A DNA stretch of 64,000 bases from an uncultured Schlesneria sp. (GCA_903834925.1 CAILLA010000022.1:23674-87673); one strand, 5' to 3'; positions 8,083-17,579 are shown, counted from the stretch's first letter. Program-made: numbers and translations. Notes: generated by a model not told the origin, from the sequence alone.

Positions 8083-9579
8083 TCAGGTTTTGCGATGATG
8101 GTTTGATCGTTGGGCAATAATTTGCTCGACAATCGGTTTTGGGTTTCCATCGGCGCGTAACAGTCCTGTATGGGGAAGGCTGTGCAGATCGGCATCGGAA
8201 AACTGAGGGAAAAAGACACCGGCGACCCGTGGCTTGGCGACCAGTAGTTCCAGCATCAGGTTCAGCCAATTTGCCTGTTGATCTTCGTCGCACGGTCCAT
8301 CCCAGATTCGCGGATTCACGGCGACTTGTGAGCGAGCGGCAGGGTCAGGTCTGGACGACGATGGGCATGCCAACGTAACGAAAATCGGGATGTCCAGGAT
8401 CGTCCACGCATCGATGAGCCGCGAACATTCCAGCAGGTCGCGTCTGGCTGATCCAAACGACTTGAAGCCGTTGGCAATTTCAAGATTCACTCCCGATAAG
8501 CCAACACCAGATCGGATCAACGCGTCAACCACTTGTAATGGCGACAGACGAAGCTGGCCGCGAGACTGGTAATCGCCCCAGGGCTGATCGACCCGGACGA
8601 CCAGTTGAGCGTCTTCATCGACCTGCCGGGCGACGTCAAAAACGCGAGCGGCCAACGTGAGGCGACTCTCTTCGGTCAGGTTTAGCACGCCTCCTGTGTT
8701 CACTCTGCTGCAGATTTCCCAAACATGGATGCGACCGAAATACCGGGAAATTGCGGTTTCGACAAAATCGCAAACAAAGCTTTGCAGGTTGAAGATATCG
8801 TGCTCCCAGCGAGCCAGCCAGGTTGGCAAACCGCCGGGGCCAAGGTCAAGCAATGGGCCGCCGCGGACCATCTGCTTCTGCGATTCGCACCATTCGATTT
8901 GGCGGTCGGCCAAGTCCCAATTGTACTCGCCTTCAACTTCCTCAACCGTGGTCCACGGAATCGAAACGGTGGCCGAATTGAACATTTCGTTGAACAGCTC
9001 GGAATTCGCCACCGACGGGATCGCGCCCATCAACTCGCAACCGATCGAGACAGGCAATGTCCCGAACCGCTGCAATCGGCCTGCCAAGGCCTGGGCCGCA
9101 TAGGATCGAGTCAAGATCTCGGCAGCCTGACAGGCATAGCGAATGGCATCATTCGCCAATGCACTCGACTCTTCCGGCTGCGATTGAGACGCGGCAGCGC
9201 GCGAGAACGCGCGGTGGGCCGCTCGATTCGGATCATTAAATTCAGGCGGGATGCGTAAACCCGCTAGTTCCCACTGAGCCGACTGATTTCGTACTTGAAC
9301 GATCTTTCCGCGAGCGAGTTCGACGGCTAACAGGTACGGTTCTTCACGTTCAGGCAACGACGCCGTGGGGATGACGATGCGGCCGAAACCCTGAACGGGC
9401 CAGGCAACATGAAATTTGGAACTTTCCGATGTCGTTCGCCTGCATCCGACAACGTTACCGAGAATTTCGATTCGGGTTGGAAAAATACGCCCGTCGGCAC
9501 CCGTCAAATAGCCCGCATGAACTTCTGGCCAGTCACTCAGAAGGCTTGTGGGGTAGACAGCAAACCGAATCAACCCCAT
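8083..9579 (-). CDS. GH10-like (xylanase-fold) protein lacking both catalytic glutamates
   Basis: 498 aa, no signal peptide. Residues about 195-410 follow the glycoside hydrolase family 10 pattern: an ELFNEMFNSATVSIPWTTVE strand, EGEYNWDLADRQIEWC, then VRGGPLLDLGPGGLPTWL in place of the usual RGHxLxWHxQ.PxW segment. Where GH10 enzymes have WDVVNE with the acid/base Glu, this protein has WEICSR (287-292). Where they have the nucleophile TELD, it has VTLAC (401-405). By alignment it should not hydrolyse xylan. The N-terminal 190 residues form a separate domain, possibly carbohydrate-binding. Likely a sugar-binding or regulatory descendant of a xylanase, or a scaffold; inference only. Upstream member of a two-gene unit with the oxidoreductase. 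Confidence 0.72.
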   Translation of the reverse strand: MGLIRFAVYPTSLLSDWPEVHAGYLTGADGRIFPTRIEILGNVVGCRRTTSESSKFHVAWPVQGFGRIVIPTASLPEREEPYLLAVELARGKIVQVRNQSAQWELAGLRIPPEFNDPNRAAHRAFSRAAASQSQPEESSALANDAIRYACQAAEILTRSYAAQALAGRLQRFGTLPVSIGCELMGAIPSVANSELFNEMFNSATVSIPWTTVEEVEGEYNWDLADRQIEWCESQKQMVRGGPLLDLGPGGLPTWLARWEHDIFNLQSFVCDFVETAISRYFGRIHVWEICSRVNTGGVLNLTEESRLTLAARVFDVARQVDEDAQLVVRVDQPWGDYQSRGQLRLSPLQVVDALIRSGVGLSGVNLEIANGFKSFGSARRDLLECSRLIDAWTILDIPIFVTLACPSSSRPDPAARSQVAVNPRIWDGPCDEDQQANWLNLMLELLVAKPRVAGVFFPQFSDADLHSLPHTGLLRADGNPKPIVEQIIAQRSNHHRKT

Positions 9580-9852
9580 CGCTGCACCGGCCTGCTTGAA
9601 AAAGAAAGGAAATCGACACCCGGTAGGTCACACGACCTAAGAGCTTTCGCTTGCAGGGACATCACAATTAAACAAACGGAAGTGGACACGGGATAAACAA
9701 TCGCGGCGGCTTGGAGGTCCAAATCACCAAATATCAGTGTAGTCCTGACTTGCACGTTGTTCAACCGGGCCGACGTCTGGTAGTCTTTTTTGAAAATTCC
9801 AATCACAAAACAGTTCCCCTTTCGAACGTTCCTCAGAAGATGCCGTCACCCT

Positions 9853-10737
9853 ATGAAACCACTACTGCAAAGTGAAATTCCCAGTCACATTCCCATTCGT
9901 GGTAAAGTTCGAGACGTCTACGATTTTGGCGATCGGCTGCTGATTGTGGCAACCGATCGAATCAGCGCCTTCGATTGGATTCTGCCGACAGGTATACCGG
10001 ATAAAGGACGTGTGCTGACGCAATTAAGTCGATTCTGGTTTGACCTGCTGCAAGTGCCACACCATCTGTTAAGCATGAACCCTGCCGAGGTTGCCCTGCC
10101 CGAAGGGACGGATGTCGGAGTGCTGGAAGGCCGCAGCATGGTCGTCCGAAAGACGAAGGTCTTTCCGATCGAATGTGTTGTACGCGGGTATCTGTCGGGT
10201 TCAGGCTGGAAGGAATACAAGTCGAGCCAGACGGTTTGCGGCCTTTCTCTGCCATCCGGTTTGCGCGAAAGCGACCGCCTGCCGGAGCCCATTTTTACTC
10301 CAGCCACGAAAGCGGAAACCGGTCATGACGAAAATATCTCGTTTGAACGGATGTCGACGATCATTGGAAACCAGCAAGCCGACCGATTGCGTGAGTTCAG
10401 TATGCAGGTCTATTCCAAGGCCGCAGACTATGCGAAGGCACGCGGGATCATTATCGCCGACACCAAATTCGAGTTCGGTGTTGTTAACGACACCATCATC
10501 CTGATCGACGAAGTGCTGACGCCGGACAGTTCCCGGTTTTGGCCGGCCGATCAATTTTCGCCTGGAAAGTCACAACCCAGTTTTGACAAGCAGTTCGTCC
10601 GTGACTGGCTGGAAACAACCACTTGGGACAAGAACAGCCCCCCGCCAGCTCTGCCTGACAATGTTGTGACAGGGACTCGCGACAAATACATCGAAGCTTA
10701 CGAGCGTCTGACGGGAACGACATTTCCCTGGAAGTGA
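9853..10737 (+). CDS. purC: Phosphoribosylaminoimidazole-succinocarboxamide synthase (SAICAR synthase)
   Basis: 294 aa from [10 protein letters not shown], where the family similarity begins; the frame is open 21 codons further upstream. It ligates aspartate to CAIR in de novo purine synthesis, ATP-dependently, in the cytoplasm. Diagnostic stretches: [20 protein letters not shown] near the N-terminus, [18 protein letters not shown], and [10 protein letters not shown] followed by [15 protein letters not shown]. Length fits the single-domain long-type PurC. It is followed after 9 nt by a small membrane-protein gene and then pyrF, so purine and pyrimidine genes appear to share a transcript. Confidence 0.96.
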   Translation: MKPLLQSEIPSHIPIRGKVRDVYDFGDRLLIVATDRISAFDWILPTGIPDKGRVLTQLSRFWFDLLQVPHHLLSMNPAEVALPEGTDVGVLEGRSMVVRKTKVFPIECVVRGYLSGSGWKEYKSSQTVCGLSLPSGLRESDRLPEPIFTPATKAETGHDENISFERMSTIIGNQQADRLREFSMQVYSKAADYAKARGIIIADTKFEFGVVNDTIILIDEVLTPDSSRFWPADQFSPGKSQPSFDKQFVRDWLETTTWDKNSPPPALPDNVVTGTRDKYIEAYERLTGTTFPWK

Positions 10738-10746
10738 GACACCGCC

Positions 10747-11205
10747 GTGAGACGCCTGATCCTATTTTTCGGCCTGCTGTCGTGGTGGATGCGTCTGCAA
10801 ATCCTGGTAATGACCATATTCATGGCGTTTCAGATCCGGTTTGATGTTCGCAAAGGAATCTGGCCCGTTGCCGTCGCGATCATCGTGATCACGTGGTTGA
10901 TCGGCTGGCTGTTGATGCGGTTGATGATCGCATATCCTCGAACAGCATTTAAGATCTGGAGTGTACTCGGTCGGGTCATCATGTTTCTGTTTTTAACGAT
11001 GTACCTTCAGGCAAGAGGCCAGCGATGGTGGTTCACGTTAGGTGCTCATTTCGGACGGGAAATCGTGATCGGGCTGTACCTGAGTTGCGGATATTGGTTC
11101 GTTTCTGAATTGCGTCTTCTGCAGGACCGTCCGAAGATAGAGGCTGAACGCGAACAAGACCCTTTCCCGCCTGCTTATGACGAAAGTCGTCTGACGAATG
11201 AGTAA
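10747..11205 (+). CDS. Small multi-span membrane protein, unknown, between purC and pyrF
   Basis: 152 aa from a GTG start. Four hydrophobic stretches (about residues 1-28, 38-62, 72-88, 100-118), then a charged, proline-containing tail (about 125-152). No family recognised. Its start is 9 nt after purC and its end overlaps the pyrF start (ATGAGTAA), a strong sign of translational coupling in a purC-orf-pyrF operon. It could be a nucleobase-related membrane component or simply a passenger; the sequence does not decide. Confidence 0.75.
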   Translation: MRRLILFFGLLSWWMRLQILVMTIFMAFQIRFDVRKGIWPVAVAIIVITWLIGWLLMRLMIAYPRTAFKIWSVLGRVIMFLFLTMYLQARGQRWWFTLGAHFGREIVIGLYLSCGYWFVSELRLLQDRPKIEAEREQDPFPPAYDESRLTNE

Positions 11206-12139
11206 CCACTACGCATCACGATTGCACGCCGCGATCAAGGCCAAACAAACTCCCGTTCTGGTTGGCCTTGATCCCAGGCTGGATCAGCTTCCACCGGATG
11301 TCTTGCGACATGCGAGAGACGAACACGATGACCCCGTGGCACAAGCCGCTGCCGCATTCGAAGAGTTCTGTGTTCGTCTGATCGATGTCATCTCGCCGCT
11401 GGTCCCTGCCGTTAAACCACAGGCGGCGTTTTTCGAAGAATGGGGACCGGATGGCTGTCTCGCGCTGTCGCGAGTCATTCGCTATGCACGATCAAAGGGC
11501 TTGATCGTGATCTGTGACGCCAAACGAGGTGACATCGGCACGACGGCGGAAGCCTATGCCCGAGGTTATCTCGCAGGAGCCGATCCGAAGGCCGCGTTGT
11601 GGCAATCCGACGCCTTGACCGTCAATCCCTATCTTGGACGAGATACGCTGGAACCATTCGTTAAGATCGCGAAAGAACGTGGGGCGGGGATCTATGTGCT
11701 GGTCAAAACCAGCAATCCCGGTTCCGCGTCGTTCCAGGATCAAAATGCGGGTGGAACCACGATTTATCAACACGTTGCGCGGGTGGTTGAAGAACTGGCT
11801 CTTGAGACCGCCGAAGACGGATTCGGCTGTGTTGGAGCGGTCGTCGGAGCCACCTATCCACGTGAGTTGGTCGAACTGCGAGCAGCAATGCCGCATGTTC
11901 CGTTACTGATTCCCGGTTATGGAAGCCAGGGTGGTGCCGCTGCCGACGTTGCTCCGGCATTTCAGGAGAATGGCTTGGGAGCAGTCGTTAACAACTCGCG
12001 CGGGATCAACTTCGCCTATAAGTTTGAACCGTATGCAGAAGAATTCGGATCCAGAAAATGGGAAGCGGCGGCTGAGGCCGCAACAAAACGGATGATCGCT
12101 GATCTGGCAGCGAATACGACGGCAGGAAAACTTTTATAG
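11198..12139 (+). CDS. pyrF: Orotidine 5'-phosphate decarboxylase, type 2
   Basis: 313 aa. Converts OMP to UMP, the last step of de novo pyrimidine synthesis. The catalytic motif is complete: [18 protein letters not shown] with D107, K109 and D112. [12 protein letters not shown] near the N-terminus and [11 protein letters not shown] near the C-terminus fit the type-2 (longer) branch of the family. Start overlaps the preceding gene by 8 nt. Confidence 0.95.
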   Translation: MSNHYASRLHAAIKAKQTPVLVGLDPRLDQLPPDVLRHARDEHDDPVAQAAAAFEEFCVRLIDVISPLVPAVKPQAAFFEEWGPDGCLALSRVIRYARSKGLIVICDAKRGDIGTTAEAYARGYLAGADPKAALWQSDALTVNPYLGRDTLEPFVKIAKERGAGIYVLVKTSNPGSASFQDQNAGGTTIYQHVARVVEELALETAEDGFGCVGAVVGATYPRELVELRAAMPHVPLLIPGYGSQGGAAADVAPAFQENGLGAVVNNSRGINFAYKFEPYAEEFGSRKWEAAAEAATKRMIADLAANTTAGKLL

Positions 12140-12186
12140 ATCTCATCTCATTGGATTGTTTCGTTCAATTTTCGAAAGGCTCGGTC

Positions 12187-13527
12187 ATGTCACAAGCATC
12201 TCGTTCGAATCGTCGGTCATTTCTGAAGCAAGCGGCCTTGGGGGCATTCGCCGCTCCGGTGTTCATCCGTGACTTGCGAGCCGCTTCGCCGAACGAAGTT
12301 GTCCGGCATGCCAGTTTTGGCGCGTCGGGTATGGCCGGTGCCGACCTATCGGAAATCGTAAGTCATCCAAAAACAAAACTGATCTGCGTCGCAGACGTCG
12401 ACCTGGGCCGCGCCGAACAGTTGAAGAAAAGATTCCCAGAGCTTCGCATCTTTCAGGACTGGCGACAGTTGCTCGACAAAGAACACGCCAATCTCGATTC
12501 GGTCAATGTTTCGACCCCGGACCACATGCACGCGTCACTGGGGATGGCATCGTTGCAGCACGGACTGCACGTCTACGGCCAGAAACCACTGACCCACGAT
12601 GTCTACGATTCAAGACGATTGGCTGAAGTCGCTGCGGAAAAGAAGCTGGTGACCCAGATGGGAATCCAGATTCATTCGCATCCTGCCTATCGATCTGCGG
12701 TGCAACTGATTCAAGGGGGTGCTATCGGCAAAGTCCAGAACGTCCATTCGTGGAGCAGCAAGAAATGGGGCGATGAAACGGCGCGGCCCGATCGAACCGA
12801 TCCTGTACCCGCCAACTTCAATTGGGATCAATGGCTGGGTGTTTGTGAAGCTCGACCATTTATCGGTGACGGCTATTACCACCCCGGAAACTGGCGAAAG
12901 CGACTCGATTTCGGCACAGGAACCTTCGGCGACATGGGCTGTCACATCTTCGACCCAGTATTCAAAGCATTGGAGCTAACAGCACCGCTGACTTTGAAGT
13001 CAACAGGCCCAGCCCCGACCGCTCACAACTGGGCCAACAACGCGCTCGTGCATCTGACCTTCCCACAGACGAAACACACAATTGGTCCCGTGATCCCGAT
13101 CACCTGGTACGACGGAGACCAGCGGCCATCCGCTGAGATCATTTCCAAGCACCTGAAAGATCGACCGCTGCCGGATCAAGGTTCGTTGTTTATCGGCGAA
13201 AAAGGGGCCATGTTATTGCCGCACGTCGACATGCCCATTTTACTTCCTGAAGACCAGTTCAAGGATTATCCAAGACCCAAGCTAAACGACATCAATCACT
13301 GGCACCAGTTTGTTGACGCAGTGCAAGGGAAGGGCTCAACCTCAGCTCACTTCGGATATTCCGGACCACTGACGGAAAGCGTATTACTCGGCGGTGTCGC
13401 AACTTTCTTCCCGAACGAGACACTCGAATGGAACGCCGCCAATTTACATTTCAACAACAAGCCCGAAGCCGCTCGATTGATTCGCCGACCACCTCGCAAA
13501 GGCTGGGAAGTCGCAGGATTGAGCTAA
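12187..13527 (+). CDS. Tat-exported Gfo/Idh/MocA-family oxidoreductase
   Basis: 446 aa from MSQASRSNRRSFLKQAALGA, a twin-arginine signal typical of planctomycete members of this family; an open frame begins 12 codons earlier without it. The NAD(P)-binding strand reads HASFGASGMAGADLSEI rather than canonical GxGxxG. The EKP motif of the family is QKP (GQKPLTHDVYDSRR), keeping the catalytic Lys. GTFGDMGCHIFDP carries the usual active-site His region. Probably oxidises or epimerises a sugar or cyclitol in the periplasm with a tightly held cofactor; substrate unknown. It stands 47 nt after pyrF on the same strand but is unlikely to be functionally related to it. Confidence 0.9.
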   Translation: MSQASRSNRRSFLKQAALGAFAAPVFIRDLRAASPNEVVRHASFGASGMAGADLSEIVSHPKTKLICVADVDLGRAEQLKKRFPELRIFQDWRQLLDKEHANLDSVNVSTPDHMHASLGMASLQHGLHVYGQKPLTHDVYDSRRLAEVAAEKKLVTQMGIQIHSHPAYRSAVQLIQGGAIGKVQNVHSWSSKKWGDETARPDRTDPVPANFNWDQWLGVCEARPFIGDGYYHPGNWRKRLDFGTGTFGDMGCHIFDPVFKALELTAPLTLKSTGPAPTAHNWANNALVHLTFPQTKHTIGPVIPITWYDGDQRPSAEIISKHLKDRPLPDQGSLFIGEKGAMLLPHVDMPILLPEDQFKDYPRPKLNDINHWHQFVDAVQGKGSTSAHFGYSGPLTESVLLGGVATFFPNETLEWNAANLHFNNKPEAARLIRRPPRKGWEVAGLS

Positions 13528-13888
13528 AGGTAGACGGTACGATTGAATCTATGGATTTCGAATAACTTTTTGAAATTCCCATTACAAATGGAAGTTCGAA
13601 CAGCCATTCCTGTGTCTCTGAAGACTCCGGTGCAGTGGCACACAACCCGAACATTAAGTCTTGACATCGCACCAAGCGAAATTCGGTTATTTCGACGGTC
13701 CCCAGAGCGGTGGGGATAATACTTCGTTTAAAGCTCGCCTTAATGGGACCTGAAATCGTCTGCTAAGGTTTCAGACTCGTTGTGAGTGATCTCAAGACGT
13801 GGATACAATCATCCTCTTCAGCGGCACATTCTGAAATGTGCGATCAGCGTGTTCGATCGTCCGTGTTTTTTGGAATTGGAGAACTGCG
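13528..13888. other. Intergenic region, 361 bp
   Basis: No gene recognised. A short hairpin (CCCCA/TGGGG around 13700) lacks a T-tract. The promoter of the following small secreted-protein gene should lie here, but no clear hexamers stand out. Confidence 0.4.
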
Positions 13889-14281
13889 ATGAAACGACGT
13901 GAATTCCTGGCGTTTAGTGTTGCGCTTATGGGACTGGCCGGGCTGGCTCAAGCTGCGGATAAACCAGATCCAACCGGAACCTGGAAATGGACGGTCACAT
14001 TTAATGATCAGACCCGTGACATCACGTTGAAACTGAAACTGGATGGAGACAAACTGACCGGGGCGATTCTTGGCCGCGATAATCAGGAAACGAAAATCGA
14101 CGACGCAACCTTCAAAGACGGCGAAATCGCCTTCTCGGTCACTCGCGAACGAAACGGGCAGAAGAACACGACCAAATATAAGGGCAAATTGGACGGCGAC
14201 ACGATCAAGGGAAAGTCCGAAATGACTCGTGACGGCAATACAACAGACCGCGATTGGAATGCGAAACGAGAAAAGACCTGA
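13889..14281 (+). CDS. Small secreted beta-rich protein
   Basis: 130 aa. GGAG lies upstream of the ATG; an earlier in-frame ATG (13838) has no ribosome-binding site. The N-terminus MKRREFLAFSVALMGLAGLAQA is a signal peptide with a double arginine. The mature part starts PTGTWKWTVTFNDQ and repeats strand pairs of the type LKLDGDKLTGAI and YKGKLDGDTIKGKS, suggesting a small lipocalin- or calycin-like barrel. Many planctomycete genomes carry paralogues with the GTWKWT start; function unknown. A perfect hairpin terminator follows. Confidence 0.75.
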   Translation: MKRREFLAFSVALMGLAGLAQAADKPDPTGTWKWTVTFNDQTRDITLKLKLDGDKLTGAILGRDNQETKIDDATFKDGEIAFSVTRERNGQKNTTKYKGKLDGDTIKGKSEMTRDGNTTDRDWNAKREKT

Positions 14282-14351
14282 TGCGTCCGTCACCGAGAAT
14301 AACACAAGAAGTCACTCACGGTGGAATTTGGATGATCATCGAAGGTAAGAA

Positions 14352-14390
14352 TGGACAGGTTTGGTAGACACCAAACCTGTCCATTGTGTT
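14352..14390 (+). terminator. Perfect 14-bp hairpin after the small secreted-protein gene
   Basis: TGGACAGGTTTGGT (14352-14365) and its exact reverse complement (14370-14383) enclose a 4-nt loop and are followed by TTGTGTTT. Likely an intrinsic terminator, although the T-tract is interrupted. Confidence 0.65.
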
Positions 14391-14428
14391 TGTCGACGTG
14401 TCACAGGTCGAGGCTGTCAATTATCGTC

Positions 14429-14482
14429 GCATGGGCTTCAGCCCGTGCGACACAAAGCCGTTGCACGGGCTGAAGCCCATGC
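14429..14482. repeat. 20-bp perfect inverted repeat; arms are palindrome-like units
   Basis: GCATGGGCTTCAGCCCGTGC at 14429-14448 recurs as its exact reverse complement at 14463-14482, with a 14-bp spacer. Each arm is itself nearly self-complementary (GCATGGGCT/AGCCCGTGC). A related unit (19 of 20 identical) lies at 49480-49499. It looks like an interspersed REP-type element. Confidence 0.8.
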
Positions 14483-14556
14483 AACGGGTTGTAACTCGGC
14501 GTTTCAACCTACAAAAACGGACAGCCTGATCGAATCGCGTCATCGGAGAAAGCTTC

Positions 14557-16137
14557 ATGTCACTACGTCAGTTGGTCGGATTGGGAATATTGTGTCTAGT
14601 CGCGATTGCGGTGACGCAATCATTACAGGCTGCAGAACCGAATCGGCCAAACATTCTGTTTATTTTCTCCGACGATCTCACCTGCCAGGCGATCAGCACT
14701 TATGGTGATAACCGCCATTTGCTGGATACGCCGAATATGGATCGGATCGCTCGCGAAGGGATCCGGTTTGATCGCTGTCTCGTGACGAACTCCATCTGCG
14801 GACCAAGCCGCGCCTCGATACTGACCGGCAAATATTCACACCGGAACGGTTTTTACAACAACTCGAACAGCAAATTCGAAAGCACTCAGCAGACATTTCC
14901 CAAGTTGATGCAGGCGTCCGGTTACTCGACCGCCATCATTGGAAAATGGCACCTGGTCAGCGATCCGACGGGGTTTGATCACTGGCACATTCTGCCGGGG
15001 CAGGGGATCTACTACAACCCGCCGATGATCAAGAATGGTCAGCAGGTCAAGCATACCGGTTACACGACCGACATCATCACCGATCTGTCGATCGAATGGC
15101 TGAAAAACCGGGACAAGTCAAAACCTTTTGTGTTGATGAGTCAACACAAAGCCCCTCACCGCGAATGGGCTCCGGCACTACGTCATTTGGGCTGGGACAA
15201 AGATCGTCAATATCCCGAGCCACCAACGTTGTTCGACGACTACGCCGGACGAAGCAAGGCGATCAGCGATCATGACATGGGGCTTGATCGGACTTTCACG
15301 GATCTGGATGCGAAGTTTGTCTCGTCACCCAACTTGACCGAGGAACAGCTCAAAACTTGGAATGCTTATTACGAACCTCGCAACGCGGCGTTTCGCGAGG
15401 CAAAACCGACCGGATCGGATCTCGTCCGCTGGCGTTACAATCGCTACATGCACGACTATCTTGGTTGTGTGAAAGCAGTTGACGAGAGCGTCGGACGGTT
15501 GCTTGATTTCCTGGAGAACGAGGGACTCGCCGAAAACACGGTTGTGGTTTGTTCCTCCGATCAAGGGTTCTTTCTCGGCGAGCATGGCTGGTTCGACAAA
15601 CGCTGGATCTTCGAAGAATCGGTTCGGTCACCTCTGATGATCCGATGGCCCCAGGTTGTCACGCCGGGTAGCGTCAATGGTCGCATCGTCTCGTTAATCG
15701 ATTTTGCTCAAACCTTCCTGGAGATTGGTAACGTCAAGGCCCCAGCCGACATGCAGGGCCGGAGCATTGTTTCGCTCTGTAAAGGAGAAACGCCCGCCGA
15801 CTGGCGAACGAGTCTGTATTACCACTACTACGAATTCCCCGTCCCCCACCGAGTTCGCCCACACTACGGCGTGATCACTGATCGTTTCAAACTTGTGCAT
15901 TACTACAAACCTGACATCGACGACTGGGAATTGCTCGACCGCGAAAAAGACCCGCTTGAACTGAAGAATTTCTATTCTGACCCTGCTTACGCACAGACGG
16001 TCAAAGACTTGCATGTGGAAGTGGAACGACTACGAAAAGAAGTCGGCGAAACCGTCGAACCGCCACGCGCCGCGTACGGCAATCAGCCATTTGAAAACGA
16101 ACCGAAACGCCCTTCGGCGATCCTAAACAAAAAGTAG
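14557..16137 (+). CDS. Secreted sulfatase (arylsulfatase family)
   Basis: 526 aa with a signal peptide (residues 1-26, ending LQA-AE). The N-terminal NILFIFSDDLTCQAIS supplies the metal-binding aspartates. The sulfatase signature TNSICGPSRASILTGKYSHR contains the C-x-P-S-R motif whose Cys is converted to formylglycine. GKWHLV and EHGWFDKRW are further conserved elements. It hydrolyses sulfate esters, probably on sulfated polysaccharides, in the periplasm or outside. Maturation needs a formylglycine-generating enzyme. The FGE-fold protein at 30.1-31.1 kb lacks the catalytic cysteines, so the real maturase must be elsewhere. Confidence 0.94.
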   Translation: MSLRQLVGLGILCLVAIAVTQSLQAAEPNRPNILFIFSDDLTCQAISTYGDNRHLLDTPNMDRIAREGIRFDRCLVTNSICGPSRASILTGKYSHRNGFYNNSNSKFESTQQTFPKLMQASGYSTAIIGKWHLVSDPTGFDHWHILPGQGIYYNPPMIKNGQQVKHTGYTTDIITDLSIEWLKNRDKSKPFVLMSQHKAPHREWAPALRHLGWDKDRQYPEPPTLFDDYAGRSKAISDHDMGLDRTFTDLDAKFVSSPNLTEEQLKTWNAYYEPRNAAFREAKPTGSDLVRWRYNRYMHDYLGCVKAVDESVGRLLDFLENEGLAENTVVVCSSDQGFFLGEHGWFDKRWIFEESVRSPLMIRWPQVVTPGSVNGRIVSLIDFAQTFLEIGNVKAPADMQGRSIVSLCKGETPADWRTSLYYHYYEFPVPHRVRPHYGVITDRFKLVHYYKPDIDDWELLDREKDPLELKNFYSDPAYAQTVKDLHVEVERLRKEVGETVEPPRAAYGNQPFENEPKRPSAILNKK

Positions 16138-16156
16138 ATGACCGCCTGAAACGATC

Positions 16157-16221
16157 GCCCGACGAGCAAGCGAGGGATCTTCACTTCAACTCGATAAAGA
16201 TCCCTCGCTTGCGCGTCGGGC
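16157..16221. terminator. 25-bp inverted repeat between convergent genes; likely bidirectional terminator
   Basis: Arms 16157-16181 and 16197-16221 are complementary at 24 of 25 positions, with a 15-nt loop (outer ends GCCCGACG/CGTCGGGC, inner ends GGATCTT/AAGATCC). It lies exactly between the convergent sulfatase and DUF1501 genes. There is no T-tract, so it may instead be an interspersed palindromic element that happens to end both transcripts. Confidence 0.65.
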
Positions 16222-16238
16222 TGTCGAAATAATCCGGA

Positions 16239-17579
16239 TTAGATCAGTTCGGGCATCGCCTTCCAGTTGTCGACGAGGTAATGTGGGCGACTGGACAAAT
16301 CATTCAAGTGGACCGCCAGTGGATCGATGCCGAAGTGATGGTACAGCGAGGCATGAACTTCACCGAAATGGACGGGACGATCGGCGATTTTCGCTCCGTT
16401 GCGGTCGGTTGCACCGATGACCTGACCTGTTCGGAATCCACCGCCTGCGATCAGGCCGTTGCCGACGTCAGGCCAGTGATCTCGGCCAGCTTCCGGATTA
16501 ATCCGCGGTGTTCTACCAAATTCACCCCATGCCACGACGGCCACATCTCTATCCATGCCACGTTCGTGAAGGTCGGTGATCAACGCATGCATTCCCTGAT
16601 CGAACAACGGAAAATGGGTATTCTTACATTCGCTGAAATTGCTTGAGTGAAAATCCCAGCGTCCGAAGTTCAGAGTCACCACGCGAGCACCCGCTTCAAC
16701 GAGTCGGCGTGCCATCAAAAATTGTTCGAGGTTCCGAGGTGCTCCGTCGCCGTAATTGTTTGGGTCACCTTTGCCATATCGGGCCAGCAAGGCGGGATCT
16801 TCCTTCGAAAGATCCAATGCTTCCGACAGCCGACTGGATGTCAGAATCCCCATCGCCTGCTTGTTCAGTGAATCGAGTCCGTCCATCATCCCCTTGGCAT
16901 CGGCGTCACGACGGAAGTGATCGAAACTTGCCAGAAGCTGCTGACGATTGGAAAGTCGGCCCAAATCGATACCGTTCAGCTTCATGTCGTCGCGCGACGG
17001 ACCGGAGGGACGGAATGCCGCATGGGTCACTCCTAAAAATCCGGGGTGGCCCGGCGAACCGTACGGAGGATGTCCTGCATTGGGAGCGAGCCCAAAAAAC
17101 GGGGGAACCGATTGATTGACTGAACCGAGAACTTTGGAAATTGTCGAACCGATAGACGGCCAACCACCAGCAGGCTGATTCGTCGCTTTACGACCGGTGT
17201 AACAGATGAACGAATCGTGATCGCCACTGGGTGAACCATAGACCGACCTGAGCGGCACCAGCTTGTCCATGATCGAAGCGAGTTTCGGCAGATGCTCGCA
17301 AATCTGGATACCCGGCACATTCGTATCAATCGGACGAAACTCGCCTCGGATTTCAGCAGGTGCGTCCGGCTTCAGGTCATACATATCCTGATGCGGTGGA
17401 GCGCCAACCATGTAAATCATGATGACCGCTTTATGCGACTTCTTGATTCCCGCAGCTTGTTCAGCGCGCAGCAAACCTGGCAAACTGAGTCCACCCAGCC
17501 CCAAAGCACCGATCCGCAAGGCATCGCGTCGAGTGACGCCGTCACTCAATCGATGAGAGGCACCGGAAATTGTCAGCAT
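16239..17579 (-). CDS. DUF1501 protein, orphan copy
   Basis: 446 aa. Twin-arginine-type signal (TRRDALRIGALGLGG) and a DUF1501 body related to the alkaline phosphatase/sulfatase fold. Landmarks: VIMIYMVGAPPHQDMYDLKP, SGDHDSFICYTGRK, VVAWGEFGRTPRIN and GRDHWPDVGNGLIAGGG. DUF1501 is abundant in planctomycetes and usually encoded right after a PSCyt1-DUF1549-DUF1553 gene, as at 24.5-28.3 and 34.0-38.4 kb here. This copy has no such partner next to it: upstream is 668 bp without genes. Biochemical role unknown. Confidence 0.9.
   Translation of the reverse strand: MLTISGASHRLSDGVTRRDALRIGALGLGGLSLPGLLRAEQAAGIKKSHKAVIMIYMVGAPPHQDMYDLKPDAPAEIRGEFRPIDTNVPGIQICEHLPKLASIMDKLVPLRSVYGSPSGDHDSFICYTGRKATNQPAGGWPSIGSTISKVLGSVNQSVPPFFGLAPNAGHPPYGSPGHPGFLGVTHAAFRPSGPSRDDMKLNGIDLGRLSNRQQLLASFDHFRRDADAKGMMDGLDSLNKQAMGILTSSRLSEALDLSKEDPALLARYGKGDPNNYGDGAPRNLEQFLMARRLVEAGARVVTLNFGRWDFHSSNFSECKNTHFPLFDQGMHALITDLHERGMDRDVAVVAWGEFGRTPRINPEAGRDHWPDVGNGLIAGGGFRTGQVIGATDRNGAKIADRPVHFGEVHASLYHHFGIDPLAVHLNDLSSRPHYLVDNWKAMPELI

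Noticed and set aside
8657..9258. Two long plus-strand frames opposite the GH10-like gene
   Set aside because: Both are antisense shadows in a GC-rich gene; they overlap each other and show no domain.
13844..14305. 153-codon antisense open frame
   Set aside because: Opposite the small secreted-protein gene, which has a ribosome-binding site, signal peptide and terminator; the antisense frame has none.
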